Source: Carya illinoinensis (Eukaryota > Streptophyta > Magnoliopsida > Fagales > Juglandaceae). Taken from it: a stretch of DNA of 64,000 nucleotides. Below, one piece after another: positions 61,831 through 64,000 of this stretch; positions within the stretch are counted from its first letter, which is position 1; each line of letters opens with the position of its first letter. A model generated the notes under the pieces. It saw nothing but the letters and a program-made list of their open reading frames with translations. It was not told where the DNA came from and did no database searches. The translations under genes and the position numbers were made by a program. Where the stretch lies: positions 6,265,501-6,329,500 of the forward strand of contig NC_056758.1 of the NCBI RefSeq assembly GCF_018687715.1, given 5' to 3'.

Positions 61831-64000
61831 AAGCTGAAATATTGCATGTTTTAGTTATTTAAAACCAATGTATTTTAAATTATTCGTGACACTATTATTG
61901 GTTTTAGATGAAAAAAATAGTTAATAAGCATAAATACGAGTTGTGATTTTTAATTGATTGATATCATGTTTATGCTTAATTTTATAACTATGATTTAATG
62001 GGACAATATTTCCTCACATATATAGTCTATTTTTGATAATCTATTTTTCTTTTAATTTATTTTTTGAGTGTTATTTCTTTCTTCTTATTTTCAGCTTAAA
62101 TAAAATTCAAATGGGATCCAGTTGGAACTTTTGACCAAAAGTGCATATTAATTGAGAGGAATGAAGAGAAGGAAGGAAGTACTTGGCAGCTGAAAAATAA
62201 GACACAAAATGAAGATGACTTTTCGGTGGTGACTTTCTTACCTTGATTGTTCATAAACACATGCGAAACCAAGTAAAGTACATGGAGGTGGGTGATATGG
62301 ATGTATACGGCAAAAGTTAAAAGAGAGAAAAAAAAAAAGAAGCTGGGATTGAATTTTCGGTGGAGTGTGAATGTAATTGGGCGGCAACTTTTGTTATTTG
62401 GCTTGACTTTTATGTGAAGATCAAATATTTGATGTCGGCTAAAGTGTTGGAAGTGCTTAATCCTCCAGTGCTGAAAATGTCTTGACTTGGATTGGTGAGA
62501 GTTGCACGAGAAAAGAAATAAAAAGGGTGGTTGGATTAGAAAGAAAGAGAGGTGCCGTGATTGAAGGGGATTAAAGAGAATTTTCGGTGGGAAGTTACGT
62601 GAGGTGATTCATTGAAGAGAGCCGTGCTTGACTTGTGGAAAGGGACACTTTAGAGAGTCGGTGGAAGTCTATAAAAAGAGTAAGGAGGACGTGGAAGTAG
62701 AGGGGGAGAAGCCCCTCCTGGCTGGAGTGAGACTTGGCTGGGAGGTGGAAGGGAAAGAGGGTTACGTGGGGGAGTAGGTAGGAAGGTAGTGAACGTGTGG
62801 TGTCATGTTGAGAGGGTGACTCGGTCAGAGGGGATTTATTGAGATTTATTGAGAGGTCTAGTTTCTCTTGAGTTTTCATTGAAGAGAGTCGGTTGGTCAG
62901 TGGGGCGTGTGAGGGAAAGAAGGAAGAAAGTGAGTCGGTCATTGGGATTTGCTGGAGTTGAAGGGAGTCAGCTGGAATTAGTTGATATTGCTGAAAGTGC
63001 AGGGGAATGTGAGAGTGGAGTGTCGGTTGGTTTAATTGGTTAATTATCTTAGAAGAAGAGGGACGGTAGAGAGGGGGAGAGTTGAGGTTTGATTGCCAAA
63101 CCTGGGATTTTAATTTTATTTTGCTAAGTTCTACTCTTTTACGTTGGAAAGGGGACGTGTGGGAGTTGAGAGAAGTCGGTGGATGCTTTTAGTTTCCAAA
63201 GGAAAGACATGGGGACGTTTTCGTCTGTAGAGAAAGTTGGGAGTCAGCGGCAGCTCCTCCCTGCGTTTTCATTGTTGTATTTTTTTGCAGCTTGCTTAGT
63301 TCCCTCTTAATGCTTTGTGGTTCAGACCATTAGTTGGCTGGGTTCCAAATTTTATTGTTTCTAAATTGTTGTCTAGTATTTCTTGTGTTTTATTTTAGTT
63401 TTCTAATGGAAAATATTTATGTGATTTCTATAGTACTTGTAATAAAAATGTTTGGTTAAATTTTCATACTAAGGTTAGAGGTGAAGTTTAATGATTTAAA
63501 TATTGTTTTCAGATCCACATAATATTTATTTTGTGAGCTTGACCTATTGAAGGATTTTATTATTGGATATTTTGATTATCTATATATTTATCTTGATTCA
63601 TTGTAATTTCTGAATACAGTGAATGCTTGAGGAATCCCTGTGATATTCAAATAGATTTGTGAATGTTTTAATCATCAATCGTTCACGCTCAATTATTAGC
63701 GACTATTTTTCTTGATCTTAAATGTTAAATCTTTCAATTAAACGGAATCATTATTCTAGTTTAATTGAAGTAAATCAATCCAAAACAATATCATAAATTA
63801 TTAGACAGATCCTCGAAACCTTAGTCTTTCTCCATATCAATTCATTTTATCATTTTAGTTTGATTCAGTTATTCTACAAATCTTCATCTCAGTAATTTTA
63901 TTTTATATTCGATTGCACGTTTCTTTTAGTAATTTCGTTTCATTGTTTGAATTTATTTTCTTTATCACAAAAGTCAATCCCTGTGGATTCGATCCTGTAA
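61831..64000 (+). other. LTR-like sequence leaving the window
   Basis: No host gene is recognised. A CTATAAAAAG box at about 62670, purine-rich leader-like DNA to about 63250, a T-rich stretch and a terminal CCCTGTGGATTCGATCCTG resemble the R/U5 end of some large plant gypsy LTRs. The start is not defined and no partner LTR is visible, so this is tentative. Confidence 0.35.

Overview
The window looks like a TE-dense stretch of a eudicot plant nuclear genome, probably a woody species, with introns, AT-rich spacers and many nested retrotransposons. The only host gene that appears intact is at the left edge: the 5' part of ELP4 (Elongator subunit 4), minus strand, five exons, running off the window at base 1. 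Everything to its right can be read as layered mobile elements and pseudogenes.

Layout. (1) 1-4.6 kb: ELP4 exons 1-5, a probable 5' UTR intron with a 31-bp tandem repeat, and a GA/CpG-rich promoter zone. (2) 4.6-11.5 kb: two adjacent DNA-transposon-like units that each enclose a damaged copy of a host gene. The first has PIF/Harbinger-like ends (TTA duplication) around a small conserved plant gene with an in-frame stop. The second has hAT-like ends (8-bp duplication, one mismatch) around a copy of ribosomal protein S23 that lacks its last exon. (3) 12.1-17.1 kb: a decayed short-LTR Ty3/gypsy chromovirus with LTRs, PBS, PPT and a 5-bp TSD. (4) 18.4-29.2 kb: a cinnamyl-alcohol-dehydrogenase (CAD) pseudogene split by two minus-strand LINEs. 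(5) 31.1-34.7 kb: a young 5'-truncated LINE with a 15-bp TSD and a single stop in its ORF. (6) 35.6-51.3 kb: a Mutator-like element (MULE) with terminal inverted repeats and a perfect 9-bp TSD. It carries a FAR1-type transposase gene and, on the other strand, a GRF-zinc-finger/transmembrane gene, and it is split by an 8.1-kb Tekay-type gypsy element (5-bp TSD). (7) 52.6-56.4 kb: a decayed minus-strand LINE. (8) 56.9-60.4 kb: a second CAD pseudogene whose intron 2 holds a 2.3-kb Helitron with shuffled fragments of an AZG-type purine permease. (9) 60.4-64 kb: a Tekay-related LTR fragment, then LTR-like sequence leaving the window.

The main result is structural. Three different DNA-transposon classes (PIF/Harbinger, hAT, Helitron) seem to have captured host gene pieces within 60 kb. 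The two-gene MULE is the best candidate for a little-described system. The Tekay gag-pol contains a 96-nt in-phase intron-like segment that holds a stop codon. Element ends and duplications were read by eye; no alignment or search was run.
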